DNA of 59,609 nt, from the NCBI GenBank assembly GCA_023663225.1, contig JAMPHU010000014.1, forward strand, positions 1-59,609. The letters are read 5' to 3'. Below are positions 16,943 through 26,255 of the stretch, piece by piece (position 1 is the stretch's first letter; every line of letters begins with the position of its first letter). Source of the DNA: Candidatus Gastranaerophilales bacterium (GTDB taxonomy: Bacteria > Bacillota > Clostridia > Lachnospirales > Lachnospiraceae). Made by a program: the position numbers and the translations under genes. Below the pieces are notes generated by a model, which was not told where the DNA came from, did not search any database, and worked only from the letters and a program-made list of their open reading frames with translations.

Positions 16943-19714
16943 GTGGTAGAAAAGAGCAGGACGGAGAACTCTGCGCGAAACGCCGCCGTTGCGATGACAG
17001 CGAGGATCATTGCCATCGTTGCGGGGTATCTCACCAGAGTGATATTCACACATACGCTTGTCGAGGATTATGTGGGCATCAATGGCCTGTTCACCGATAT
17101 TCTGAAAGTGCTGGCACTGTCGGAACTGGGAGTGGGAACAGCGATCACTTATGCATTGTACAAGCCTATTTCTGAGCGTGATATAGAAAAACAGAAGACC
17201 TTGATGAGAATGTACCGACAATTTTACCGGATTGTGGCCGGTATCGTGCTGGCGGGGGGACTTTTGGTAATTCCGTTCATGGATGTTCTGATCAAGAATC
17301 AGCCGCAGGTGGAGCATTTGATTTTTATTTATCTGCTCTATCTGGCAAATTCCGTGTTCTCCTATCTGTTGATCTATAAGAGGACTCTGATAGATGCGCA
17401 TCAACTGAACTATATTGGCGTCCTGTATGAAATGTTTTTTTTGATCCTACAGAATGTGGTTCAAGTAGCAATCCTTTTGCTGACAGGTAATTTTATTTTA
17501 TTTGTGTCGGTTCAGCTTGTGTGTACCATCGCCAGCAATTACTGTGTCTCAAAGAGGGCAGATCGGATGTTTCCTTATCTGAGAGATCGTCAGGTGCAGG
17601 AGCTTCCGCGACAAGAGCGCCAGTCCATCTATCAGAATATCCGCGCCATGCTGATGCACAGGATCGGGGCAGTGCTGGTGAATAATACCGATAATATGCT
17701 GCTGTCCTCTATCGTGGGAATTGCCAGCGCGGGTCGTTATTCCAACTATTATCTGATCATCGGCTCAGTGAGGCAGGTGTTGAATCAAATTTTCCAAGGC
17801 ATCACAGCGAGCGTAGGGAATCTGGGTGTGGAGGAAGGTCGGGAGAGAGTGCGAAAAATTTTTGAATCCTCCTTCTTTTTAGGGCAGTGGTTGTTCGGAT
17901 TAGCGGCAATATGCCTGTTTGAGGCGATCGATCCCTTTGTGGAAATCAGTTTTGGCGCACAGTATGTTTTTTCCAGAGAAATCACCCTGATTTTATGCTT
18001 GAATTTCTATCTGACAGGGATGCGCCAGGCAGTGTTGGTCTTTCGGGATTCTCTGGGGCTATTCTGGTATGACAGATATAAGTCCATCGCGGAAGCGGTG
18101 GTCAATCTGGTGGTTTCGATCCTGTTGGGCATGTATATGGGCACGGCGGGAATCTTTTTGGGCACTATGGTCAGCACGGTAGCTACTTCGTTGTGGGTGG
18201 AACCTTATATCTTGTACAAGCACCGCCTTAAGGTGTCTTCGTTGCCCTATTTCCTGCGCTATGGCCTATATGCGGCAGTGACGTTTTTGCTGTGGGCAGG
18301 GGAGGATATCTTGTGTCAGCGTATCACGGGCAGTCTGTGGACGAGATGTATCCTTCGGGTGATCTTGTGTCTGGTTGTCACCAATCTGGCGTATTTGTTG
18401 CTGTATCACCGCACCAGAGAATTTGTGTTGTTAGCTGAAAAAGCGTGGGGTATTTTAAAGACCAAATGGTCGAATTGGTCAACGGCGGGGAAACAAGACA
18501 GCGGTGAGGAACCCTTTGGGCAGGAGGCGGAGCGCCTGCTCGCCATGCTGAGAGCAGAATTGAATGAGGAGAGGCAGGAGAAACAGGAGACAGCCCAAAG
18601 CGGCGAGATGTCAGACATGGACTGGGAACAGACCATTGCTATGGCAAAGCGTCACAGTGTACTGCCTTTGCTCTACGAACCCTTTGTAAGAGACTCACGC
18701 CTTTCGCAAAAGCAAAAGGAACTCATCACAACTCTTTCACAGAAAACGGTGCTGCAGAGTTATCATATCCTGTTTTACAGCAAATATTTGATCGGAAGGT
18801 TGGAGGCGAGAGGGATTCCCGTGGCGCTATTAAAGGGCGTTGGAGTCGCTTCCTTCTATCCGGTGCCGGAGCTTAGAAAAGCAGGAGATGTAGACCTGTT
18901 ATTGTTAGATCTCGAAAAGCTGCAAGAGGCGATTCGGGTTTTGGAGGAAAGCGGATGCCAAGTCAACAAAAAGCAGATTGCGCTGCACCATGTGGCGTTT
19001 CTCTCCGGTGAAGGGATGGAGGTTGAGCTTCATACGATGCTGGCGGAGCCGTTTGACAATAATCGGATCAACGATTACATCAAGGCGAAACTGCCGGAAT
19101 GTGGGAGGCAAATGCAGCGTATCGATGTGATGGGGGTAGAGCTTCCTGTTTTGACGCCCGACTTTTATGCCTATGAGCTGTTGCTTCACATGCTTCAGCA
19201 TTTTCTGAGAGAGGGATTTGGACTAAGGCTTCTGTGTGATTGGGTCGTATTTTGGAACCATGGGATGGAGGAAAAATATAGAGCACAGTATCTCATCCTG
19301 GTGAAGGAGAGCGGTGTGAAGGTTTTCTCCGATACGGTCACTTTGGCTTGTTGTAACTATCTCGGTTTGAAAGAAGAGTGTGTGGAATGGATGATGTTCC
19401 CCGAAGAGCTGGATGTGAGAGCATTTATGGCAGAGGTATTGGAGGCGGAGGAGTTTGGTAAATCTGCCTCCGACCGTATGGTGGCTCTACGGGGTGGTGG
19501 GATGATAGACTATATTCGAGAGTTCCATCATCAGATGCATTTGAATTTTCCGAGGGCGGGCAGGGTATTTCTGTTTTGGCCGGGCCTCTGGATCTTTACG
19601 CTGGCGAGATTCTTAAACAATAACCGTAAGATACGCAATGTCACAGTGGTTCCGATCTTGAAGAAGGCGAGAGAGAGAAGCAATCTGATCGCAAAGCTGA
19701 AATTGTGGGAGTAG
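16943..19714 (+). CDS. Wzx-type flippase fused to a NTP_transf_5-like nucleotidyltransferase
   Basis: The start is GTG 16943 behind GGGAGGA (16931-16937); an upstream in-frame ATG (16919) has no such site. Of 923 residues, about 1-500 are a polytopic MOP-family flippase (helices from AAVAMTARIIAIVAGYLTRV onward). About 540-920 resemble the NTP_transf_5 family, with LLPLLYEPF, VALLKGVG and RKAGDVDLLL, where D649 and D651 form the expected metal-binding pair. NTP_transf_5 proteins occur beside PqqD and HPr kinase-like genes in some lasso peptide loci. The fusion ties lipid-linked glycan export to nucleotidyl transfer in one chain, and I know of no described example. The substrate of the nucleotidyltransferase part is unknown. 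Confidence 0.82.
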   Translation: MVEKSRTENSARNAAVAMTARIIAIVAGYLTRVIFTHTLVEDYVGINGLFTDILKVLALSELGVGTAITYALYKPISERDIEKQKTLMRMYRQFYRIVAGIVLAGGLLVIPFMDVLIKNQPQVEHLIFIYLLYLANSVFSYLLIYKRTLIDAHQLNYIGVLYEMFFLILQNVVQVAILLLTGNFILFVSVQLVCTIASNYCVSKRADRMFPYLRDRQVQELPRQERQSIYQNIRAMLMHRIGAVLVNNTDNMLLSSIVGIASAGRYSNYYLIIGSVRQVLNQIFQGITASVGNLGVEEGRERVRKIFESSFFLGQWLFGLAAICLFEAIDPFVEISFGAQYVFSREITLILCLNFYLTGMRQAVLVFRDSLGLFWYDRYKSIAEAVVNLVVSILLGMYMGTAGIFLGTMVSTVATSLWVEPYILYKHRLKVSSLPYFLRYGLYAAVTFLLWAGEDILCQRITGSLWTRCILRVILCLVVTNLAYLLLYHRTREFVLLAEKAWGILKTKWSNWSTAGKQDSGEEPFGQEAERLLAMLRAELNEERQEKQETAQSGEMSDMDWEQTIAMAKRHSVLPLLYEPFVRDSRLSQKQKELITTLSQKTVLQSYHILFYSKYLIGRLEARGIPVALLKGVGVASFYPVPELRKAGDVDLLLLDLEKLQEAIRVLEESGCQVNKKQIALHHVAFLSGEGMEVELHTMLAEPFDNNRINDYIKAKLPECGRQMQRIDVMGVELPVLTPDFYAYELLLHMLQHFLREGFGLRLLCDWVVFWNHGMEEKYRAQYLILVKESGVKVFSDTVTLACCNYLGLKEECVEWMMFPEELDVRAFMAEVLEAEEFGKSASDRMVALRGGGMIDYIREFHHQMHLNFPRAGRVFLFWPGLWIFTLARFLNNNRKIRNVTVVPILKKARERSNLIAKLKLWE

Positions 19715-19751
19715 ATTACTGCTCTGACATGGAGGAGTAGGGGATATACAG

Positions 19752-20825
19752 ATGAAAATATGTTTTTTTTCCGGAGATATCACAAGAAACGGCGGCACCG
19801 AGAGGGTGTCCGCCATGATCGCCAATGGATTGGCGCAGAGTGAGGCGTATGAGATTGTATTTTTGAGTCTCACGGAGCAGTCAGGTCAGCCTTTTTTTGC
19901 CTTGGATGGGCGGATTGCACATTATGCGTTGGGAGAAAAATGGCTGAATCCGGGCCCTAAGTATATCGGCGTGATCCCGAAGCTGCGCCGCTTTTTCAAA
20001 CAATATCAGATTACTATTGTGATCGATATTGACATTGTGTTGGACATCCTCTCGATTCCGGCGGCAAAAGGGCTTCCTATCAAAATCGTTTCCTGGGATC
20101 ATTTCAATTTTGCATATGAAATGGGATCTCTGTATCGGAGATATATTTTGAAATATTCCGTGAAAAGGACGGATCATATTGTGACGCTGACTGAAATCAG
20201 CAGAGAGAACTATAGGAAAGAGCTGAAGCGGAAGCAGAATATTTCTGTCATATACAATCCCATGCAGGATATCGCTTGCGATGACACGGTGGAGCGGGAA
20301 AATGATTTGATTACGGTGGGATGGCTGAGTAAAATAAAGGGGATGGATTATTTGGGACGGGTGGCGGCCGTCGTTTTGAAAAGACATCCGAACTGGAGAT
20401 GGCTGGTGGTAGGAGAGGGCGAAGAGAGGGCATACTTGCAACATGTCATTGAAGAGAATGAACTGCAGGGGCGATTGATTCTGACCGGCAGAACAGAGGA
20501 GGTCGGCCGATATCTGAATAAAGCGCGGATTTATGTCATGACCTCTCGGACGGAAGGACTTCCCATGTGTCTGATCGAGGCAAAGACCTTTCGGCTGCCC
20601 ATTGTCAGCTTTGATATTCCGGGATTGGATGAAATCGTTCAGGAAGGGATAAACGGCTATCTGGTGAAGGATTTTGACTGTATGGATATGGCGGAGAAGT
20701 TGGAGCGGTTGATGGAGGACGATAAGCTGCGGGAACAGTTTGCTCAAAATGCAGTCAACAATCTGTCGAAATTTCAGATGGAACCTATACTGAGGAAGTG
20801 GAAGGAGCTTTTGGATACGCTTTAA
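19752..20825 (+). CDS. Glycosyltransferase family 4
   Basis: A 357-residue GT-B enzyme. It opens with MKICFFSGDITRNGGTERVS, a GT4 donor/acceptor glycine turn, and has SKIKGMDYLGRVA, VVGEGEERAYL and SRTEGLPMCLIEAKTF (the E-x7-E region). It is probably a sugar transferase for the exopolysaccharide. It overlaps tail to tail by 4 bases with the gene on the opposite strand (20822-21748). Confidence 0.88.
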   Translation: MKICFFSGDITRNGGTERVSAMIANGLAQSEAYEIVFLSLTEQSGQPFFALDGRIAHYALGEKWLNPGPKYIGVIPKLRRFFKQYQITIVIDIDIVLDILSIPAAKGLPIKIVSWDHFNFAYEMGSLYRRYILKYSVKRTDHIVTLTEISRENYRKELKRKQNISVIYNPMQDIACDDTVERENDLITVGWLSKIKGMDYLGRVAAVVLKRHPNWRWLVVGEGEERAYLQHVIEENELQGRLILTGRTEEVGRYLNKARIYVMTSRTEGLPMCLIEAKTFRLPIVSFDIPGLDEIVQEGINGYLVKDFDCMDMAEKLERLMEDDKLREQFAQNAVNNLSKFQMEPILRKWKELLDTL

Positions 20826-21748
20826 AATCTGTTTTTCCACTGTTCAAAATCATAGTAATCCAAAATTTCTTCGCTGTATGGGAGAAAGGGTTTTTCCAGA
20901 AACGACCGGATTTCTGTTGTGGAAATTTGAGAGAGCTCCTTTGGCAGGACAAAGATATTGTTCTCGTGATAAAAATTATAGTGGACAATGTCCTCATTGT
21001 TGGTGATCAGTTTCTTGGAAAAATAGATCGATTCCAAGACGCGCATAGTAAGCGCGGTCTGTCCTTCCTGATTGACATCTAAAAGGACGCCGCAACGGCG
21101 GATATTCTCACAATAGTCCGGATAGGACAGAGAATGATCGGTTAAGATGCCGTTTAGGGCGTTTTTGTAGGCGCGATCCTTTACCTTGGTGATCACGCGG
21201 ATGTCGCAGACAAGACCGCTTTTTTCCAAAATATCCTTCAAGCTGCGCAAAAAGAGCGCTCGTCCCTTATCGACGCCCATAAAAAAGAGATGGTTTTGAA
21301 ATTCGGGCGAATAGGGTTGATAGTAGTCTTTTGTATAAAAAATATGGTTGTACTTAAAGTGGTATGTTTGGCAGCAGCCTTTGTCAGTGGAATAGATGGC
21401 GTTTTTGTCTGTAAACAGTTTATGATTTTTCTGCCGTTTAGTGATGATATTCCAGAAAAAGAGGGACACCTGGCAGGAAGGATATCTCTTCTTGATGTAA
21501 GTTTCCATGCCGGCCTGATAGCCATAATCAAAAATAATGACCTGTTTGGCATCCTTTAGATGTTTCTTCCAGTCCCCCCAGAAGATCGAACAACAGGGGA
21601 GATGCAGTACATAGAGCAGTTTATAGATCAGGTAGCGAAAACTCTTCTCCGGTATACCAAAGGGAGAAAAGACGATATCCTGATAGTGAGGGAAAAAATA
21701 CAGTTCCGGTTTCTGGAAGATGAGGATGGTATCTTGATTGGCAGGCAT
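20822..21748 (-). CDS. Putative GT-B-like glycosyltransferase, unassigned family
   Basis: I do not recognise the family. The best start is the ATG complementary to 21746-21748, behind AAGGAG (complement of 21757-21762); 308 residues. The protein is soluble, with VIIFDYGYQAGMETYIKKRY in the first half and FFMGVDKGRALFLRSL then GQTALTMRVLESIYFSKKL in the second, like the nucleotide-sugar half of a GT-B fold. It is distantly similar to 25099-26079, which has GQTGSTLRYYEAICYNKKLL at the matching place followed by a TTN/TNN..V..NFY stretch. Location among transferases supports a glycan role. It is the only gene in this run on the minus strand. Confidence 0.6.
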   Translation of the reverse strand: MPANQDTILIFQKPELYFFPHYQDIVFSPFGIPEKSFRYLIYKLLYVLHLPCCSIFWGDWKKHLKDAKQVIIFDYGYQAGMETYIKKRYPSCQVSLFFWNIITKRQKNHKLFTDKNAIYSTDKGCCQTYHFKYNHIFYTKDYYQPYSPEFQNHLFFMGVDKGRALFLRSLKDILEKSGLVCDIRVITKVKDRAYKNALNGILTDHSLSYPDYCENIRRCGVLLDVNQEGQTALTMRVLESIYFSKKLITNNEDIVHYNFYHENNIFVLPKELSQISTTEIRSFLEKPFLPYSEEILDYYDFEQWKNRF

Positions 21749-21877
21749 AATGTGACTCCTTGGCAGTTTGGAACCTTGCAGTCCCATGATTGTGAACAGG
21801 AATGGTAATTAAGTAGTTACAATATATCATTTTTTTTAGAAAAAAACAACCGGCTTTAAGCAAATGGAGAGTATGTT

Positions 21878-22954
21878 ATGAGAGAAGCGACAGTCAGTGT
21901 GATCATTCCGGTATACAAGACAGAACAATACCTGGCGGAATGTGTGCAGAGTGTGTTGGAGCAGGATTATCCCCACATGGAGATCGTGCTGGTGGATGAT
22001 GGTTCGCCGGATCATTGTCCTGCTTTGTGCGATCAATATGCAGAGCAGTATGAGCATATTTCGGTCATTCACCAAGCCAACAGCGGTTTGGGGAGCGCAA
22101 GGAATGCGGGGGTGGATGCTTCTTCCGGAGAGTATATCCTGTTTGTCGATTCGGATGATTGTCTTGACGGCAGGCAGGCTGTCCGCATGATGGTGGAATG
22201 TGCCAAGGAGAAAAAGGCGGATATTGTGGTGGGCGGTTTCCGGCGCTTTACGGAGCACAGCGTCAGTGAGGTCAATCGGCACCATCTGCGGGAGGGTGCG
22301 TATACAGGGACGGTGGATTTTCGCTTCAAGGGTTTTTGTATGTATGGACATCTGTCTTACGATTGGGGAAAATTGTACAGAAGGAGTTTTTTGGAAAAAA
22401 ATGATTTAAAGTGTTGCCGCTATCCGTTCACACAGGATAAGGCTCACAATATGGCATGTTGTGTATGCGAGCCGGTGTATGCTTTTCTTGAGGAGAGTGT
22501 GTGCCGATATCGTGTAAACGAGGGGTCGGTGACCTTTCGTTACAAAGAAAATCTGATGCAGGTGTGGATTCAAATTGCGGCGGATTTCCATGCTTTTTTG
22601 AAAGAGCGGGGAATAAAAAAAGACTATGGCGATCTGATTGCGTTTCATATTTTCTTTGGCAGCTTTTTTTTGGCCAAACAGGAGCTTCAGTTCAAGAAAC
22701 ATGGAATATGGGAAGCCGCCAGGGCCCTTAGCAGGTATGGCAAAAATCCGCTTGTGAAAAAAGCAATCAGATCATTGGCGGGAGGACGGTATCTGCGTGA
22801 AATTGAAGTGTTTTCCTGGAAGATTGTGATCCGTGGGGCGTCCATTTTGTTTTCTGCGCATTTATATTTTCTGCTTGCGTTTGGTATCGCAATGATCAGA
22901 GGCTTTAAAGTGGATGAGAGAATCACGAGATCCAGGTATAAGAGACAGAAGTAA
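21878..22954 (+). CDS. Glycosyltransferase family 2
   Basis: A 358-residue GT-A enzyme with VSVIIPVYKTEQYLAECVQS, the nucleotide-binding LVDDGSPDH, SARNAGVDASSGEYI and the metal-binding FVDSDD. The C-terminal third carries one weak hydrophobic stretch (ASILFSAHLYFLLAFGIAMI), perhaps a membrane contact. It pairs with a second GT2 20 bases downstream, which is similar and possibly a duplicate. Donor and acceptor are unknown. Confidence 0.9.
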   Translation: MREATVSVIIPVYKTEQYLAECVQSVLEQDYPHMEIVLVDDGSPDHCPALCDQYAEQYEHISVIHQANSGLGSARNAGVDASSGEYILFVDSDDCLDGRQAVRMMVECAKEKKADIVVGGFRRFTEHSVSEVNRHHLREGAYTGTVDFRFKGFCMYGHLSYDWGKLYRRSFLEKNDLKCCRYPFTQDKAHNMACCVCEPVYAFLEESVCRYRVNEGSVTFRYKENLMQVWIQIAADFHAFLKERGIKKDYGDLIAFHIFFGSFFLAKQELQFKKHGIWEAARALSRYGKNPLVKKAIRSLAGGRYLREIEVFSWKIVIRGASILFSAHLYFLLAFGIAMIRGFKVDERITRSRYKRQK

Positions 22955-22973
22955 GGATTAGAGAGGAATTGTT

Positions 22974-23924
22974 ATGAGCGAAAAGATCAGTATCATCATC
23001 CCAGTGTATCGAGTGGAAACTTATCTGCCCAAATGTATTGACAGTGTGATCAGCCAGACCTATCAGAATTTGGAGATTATTTTGGTGGACGACGGTTCCC
23101 CTGACCGATGCGGTCAAATTTGTGACGAATATGCCGAGAGAGACGACCGTATTCATGTCATTCACAAAAAGAATGAAGGCGTGGCCCGTGCGCGCAACGA
23201 TGGTATTGAATATGCCAGCGGCGATTACATTAGTTTTATTGACAGTGATGATTGGATTGCGGGAAATGCCTATGAGATTTTGTATCGGGGACTGCAGCGC
23301 TATGGCGCGGATTGCGCGGTGGGCAGGTGTGTCCGCGCGGTTGACAGAGACGGGAAGTTGACTTTTGAAAAGCAAAGCAGCGTTTCCGTGAAATGCGAGA
23401 CTGCAGAGGAGGCAATGAAACATGTGCTATTGACCGGTTCCGCGGTGTGGAACAGACTGTTTAAGAGAAAGGTGTTTGCGCAGGTTCGCTTTCCGGTAGG
23501 GCGCGTCAATGATGACGAGGTGGTCGCTCTTCACGCTTATGCGGAATGTGATAAGATCGTGTTTTTGGACAGTGATACCTACTATTACCGGATACGCAAG
23601 AATAGTATCACCACCGCCAAATTCTCCGTCCGCAACGTGGACTGCTATTACAACAGTAAGGATAATCTTGACTTTGTCAAGCAGAAAATGCCGGATCTGG
23701 CGGTCTGCGCGGAATATAAGTATATCAAGACGATGCTGTACAGTTATATCAATCTGTTGAGATTAAAAAAGGATTCGCAGGTGAGAGAACTTTTAAAACA
23801 GTTGCAAGAGGATATCAGAAAGAATAAAAAGCTGGCGCGCGATAACCCTTATGTGACGATTCCAATGAAGGTTCTTATGTATGTCTGCGGGGAAATTGGA
23901 AAATCTAATTGTCAGTCAATATAA
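22974..23924 (+). CDS. Glycosyltransferase family 2
   Basis: A 316-residue GT-A enzyme with ISIIIPVYRVETYLPKCIDS, LVDDGSPDRCGQICDEYAER, ARARNDGIEYASGDYI and SFIDSDDW. It resembles its upstream neighbour over the N-terminal 110 residues, so the two may be an old tandem duplication. It is the last plus-strand gene of the exopolysaccharide block before the A+T-rich patch. Confidence 0.9.
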   Translation: MSEKISIIIPVYRVETYLPKCIDSVISQTYQNLEIILVDDGSPDRCGQICDEYAERDDRIHVIHKKNEGVARARNDGIEYASGDYISFIDSDDWIAGNAYEILYRGLQRYGADCAVGRCVRAVDRDGKLTFEKQSSVSVKCETAEEAMKHVLLTGSAVWNRLFKRKVFAQVRFPVGRVNDDEVVALHAYAECDKIVFLDSDTYYYRIRKNSITTAKFSVRNVDCYYNSKDNLDFVKQKMPDLAVCAEYKYIKTMLYSYINLLRLKKDSQVRELLKQLQEDIRKNKKLARDNPYVTIPMKVLMYVCGEIGKSNCQSI

Positions 23925-24086
23925 CTTTAAAATAGCAAAAAACACTTTTCAGCGGTATCATTTCCAGCTATAATACCTATATAGCTTGGTATACTATTTA
24001 CTTATTCTCATTTTTTGAATACAGATGCTACCCAGGTTGTAGTATTGTAAACTTTAAAAGATACAAAATGAAAGGAATCTACAATA

Positions 24087-24887
24087 TTGCAGACAAGTAC
24101 AGAACAACAGGCACTCATCAAACAATTGAACGTCATAGATGATGTGTTTTTCCACAAAATTGCAGAGGATAAAGATGTCTGTGAAGAGATCCTGCGGATT
24201 ATCCTCCAGAAACCAAGACTTAAGGTAATAGATGCACAAACACAACGCTTTTTACGTAATATTGGGGCTCACTCCGTGATCCTTGACTTGCTTTGTGAAG
24301 ATGAAGATGGCAGTCGAATTAATGTGGAGGTGCAGAAAGCTGCTGATGATGACCATGTAAAACGTGTCCGCTTCAATAGTTCCAACATTGACACCACTTT
24401 TACGGAAAAAGGATTAGACTATAAAGACTTCCCAGATATTTATTTAATTTTTATCTCTAAATTTGATATGTTCCAGAAAGATAAAACAATTTATCATTTG
24501 GAAACTATCATTAGAGAAACCGGAACATTTGTAGACGATGGCATCCACCGGATATTTGTAAACTGCGAAGTAAATGATGGATCCGATATTGCGGAACTGA
24601 TGCAGTACTTTAAAAACAGCACTGGCAAAAACAACAAATTCCCCAAATTATCAAATAGAGTATATTATTTTAAGGAATCAAAGGAAGGAGCTGACGCTAT
24701 GACACAAGTTGTTGAAGATTACTTCAAGAAAAGGCTTTCTGAGCAAATGTCTGAACACGATAAAGAAACGGTAAAGGTACTTTTGAAGAATGGTGCATCA
24801 ATCGATTTGATAAAGAAATCATTTCCAACTCTTTCGATGGAATATATCGAAAATTTAGATCAGCAGCTTTCAGTAGTTGGACAATAA
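24087..24887 (+). CDS. Rpn family PD-(D/E)XK nuclease / putative transposase
   Basis: A 266-residue protein from a TTG start (24087) after AAAGGA. The N-terminal two thirds carry the PD-(D/E)XK core: VILDLLCEDEDGSRINVEVQ, with Asp and E-x-Q as metal ligands, followed by KRVRFNSSNIDTTFTEKG. The C-terminus has a helical region (MTQVVEDYFKKRLSEQMSEH). Rpn proteins are recombination-promoting nucleases that spread in clostridial genomes as solitary genes. The gene and its neighbour are visibly richer in A+T than the pel-like genes, pointing to transfer. No terminal inverted repeats were seen, so it is not a complete insertion sequence. Confidence 0.85.
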   Translation: MQTSTEQQALIKQLNVIDDVFFHKIAEDKDVCEEILRIILQKPRLKVIDAQTQRFLRNIGAHSVILDLLCEDEDGSRINVEVQKAADDDHVKRVRFNSSNIDTTFTEKGLDYKDFPDIYLIFISKFDMFQKDKTIYHLETIIRETGTFVDDGIHRIFVNCEVNDGSDIAELMQYFKNSTGKNNKFPKLSNRVYYFKESKEGADAMTQVVEDYFKKRLSEQMSEHDKETVKVLLKNGASIDLIKKSFPTLSMEYIENLDQQLSVVGQ

Positions 24888-24925
24888 TGGGAACCTGTCC
24901 TCTCTGAAAAATAATTCAGTATTCT

Positions 24926-24954
24926 AAGGGAACCCGTATATATGGTTCCCTTTT
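24926..24954 (+). terminator. Rho-independent terminator after the nuclease gene
   Basis: AAGGGAACC (24926-24934) and GGTTCCCTT (24944-24952) form a 9-bp stem with a 9-base loop, running into a short T tract. It ends the single-gene nuclease transcript. Confidence 0.75.
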
Positions 24955-25098
24955 GCCTCTCATAGTGATTACTCGTTGGACAAAAAATGTCAAATGGCAT
25001 CAAATAAAGCAAAATGTATACTTGCAGAGGGAAACATGGACAATATACAAGACATCTTAGATAAGGATTATGAACTTGCTGATAAAAGGAGGATTGAC

Positions 25099-26079
25099 TT
25101 GAATAAACAAGGAATAACATTTATTTTTGCCGGATATTCAGACATGTTGATGCAGAGCATGTTTAAGGATTTTCAAAACTGTACGGATGTTAAAATAGTG
25201 AAGAAACTTTTCCCATTTAACGAATATGTAAATGGATTATTCCGTGGTTTGGCCATGCGTTTTTTTAGATACAGGATATGTCAGTATGTTCTATACATTT
25301 TACAAAAAACATTTTGCCCTTTGGAGAAAGCAACCGTAGGAGACGGGGAGCAATATTTAATTTTTACAAATGCGGCTTCTATTGGTGTAAGTGTTTTATA
25401 TTTGAAGGATTATCTGGACAACCATAAAAAATGTACGCCAGTAATGTTGTTTGTTGATCCGTTGGATCGCTACTGGGCACAGTACGCAAAGTTTCTGGTG
25501 GAATCAATTCCTTCCTTTCGCTGTTATACATTTGACCCAAGTGACGCATGCAATACCGGTTTTCAATATACAATGAATGTATATTCATATCTTGAGCCTG
25601 CGCCAGGCGGGACAAAGACAGATATTTATTTTAGTTTTTTTGGTTTGGACAGACTGGATATAGTTAGAGAACTAGCTGATTATTTGAAAGAGCGACAGGT
25701 TGATTGCAATTTTATTTATGTGGGAAGTATTGATGAGAAAAAGAATCAATTAGGAAATGTAAAGCATGTTGAAAAACATCTGGAATATGCCGAAATATTA
25801 AAAGATGCTGCGGGGGCAAATTGTCTGCTGGAGGTACTGCGTCCGGGGCAGACAGGTTCAACACTGAGATATTATGAAGCGATTTGTTATAACAAAAAGT
25901 TATTAACTACAAATAGAAATGTTGTAAATTTGCCGTTTTATGATCCACGGTATATCAGGATATTTGAAACGTTGTCTGATATTGACCATGAATGGATTCG
26001 CAGGAGGGAACCTGTCGATTATCATTACGATGGGAGATTTTCACCAGTGCACTTTTTAGAGGAATTGAGTAAAGCGTAA
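25099..26079 (+). CDS. Putative GT-B-like glycosyltransferase, paralogue of 20822-21748
   Basis: The best start is TTG 25099, seven bases after AAAGGAGG (25085-25092), giving 326 residues beginning NKQGITFIFAGYSDMLMQ; the longer frame back to 24976 lacks a ribosome site. It shares with the minus-strand protein at 20822-21748 a C-terminal GQTGSTLRYYEAICYNKKLL segment followed by TTNRNVVNLPFY. The N-terminal half has LKDYLDNHKKCTPVMLFVD. I know no named family. Being A+T rich like the nuclease gene, it may have arrived with it. It lies immediately before the leader-protein genes. Confidence 0.6.
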   Translation: MNKQGITFIFAGYSDMLMQSMFKDFQNCTDVKIVKKLFPFNEYVNGLFRGLAMRFFRYRICQYVLYILQKTFCPLEKATVGDGEQYLIFTNAASIGVSVLYLKDYLDNHKKCTPVMLFVDPLDRYWAQYAKFLVESIPSFRCYTFDPSDACNTGFQYTMNVYSYLEPAPGGTKTDIYFSFFGLDRLDIVRELADYLKERQVDCNFIYVGSIDEKKNQLGNVKHVEKHLEYAEILKDAAGANCLLEVLRPGQTGSTLRYYEAICYNKKLLTTNRNVVNLPFYDPRYIRIFETLSDIDHEWIRRREPVDYHYDGRFSPVHFLEELSKA

Positions 26080-26154
26080 GGTGATTATTATGGTAATAGT
26101 TCAGAAGTCAAATGACTAATTATTACAAAAAATGTAATATTTGTTAAAAAGGAT

Positions 26155-26183
26155 TTGACGAATGTACCTTGTAGGTGTAAACT
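26155..26183 (+). promoter_or_regulatory. Sigma-A promoter of the first leader-bearing protein
   Basis: TTGACG (26155-26160), 17 bases, TAAACT (26178-26183). The same promoter and the whole following 5' leader (about 26129-26265) recur nearly unchanged at 26804-26940. Confidence 0.75.
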
Positions 26184-26255
26184 GAAAGTACTAGAGAAGG
26201 AACGGCAAAAGCAGCGTACATAAAATAAGAATTATAATGTGGGAGGTTGATTGCG

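Noticed and set aside
24087-24887. Insertion sequence
   Set aside because: Although Rpn proteins are sometimes labelled transposases, I saw no flanking terminal repeats or target duplication here.
24976-25098. Longer N-terminus of the protein at 25099-26079
   Set aside because: No ribosome binding site precedes TTG 24976, while TTG 25099 has AAAGGAGG at good spacing and gives a length like its paralogue.
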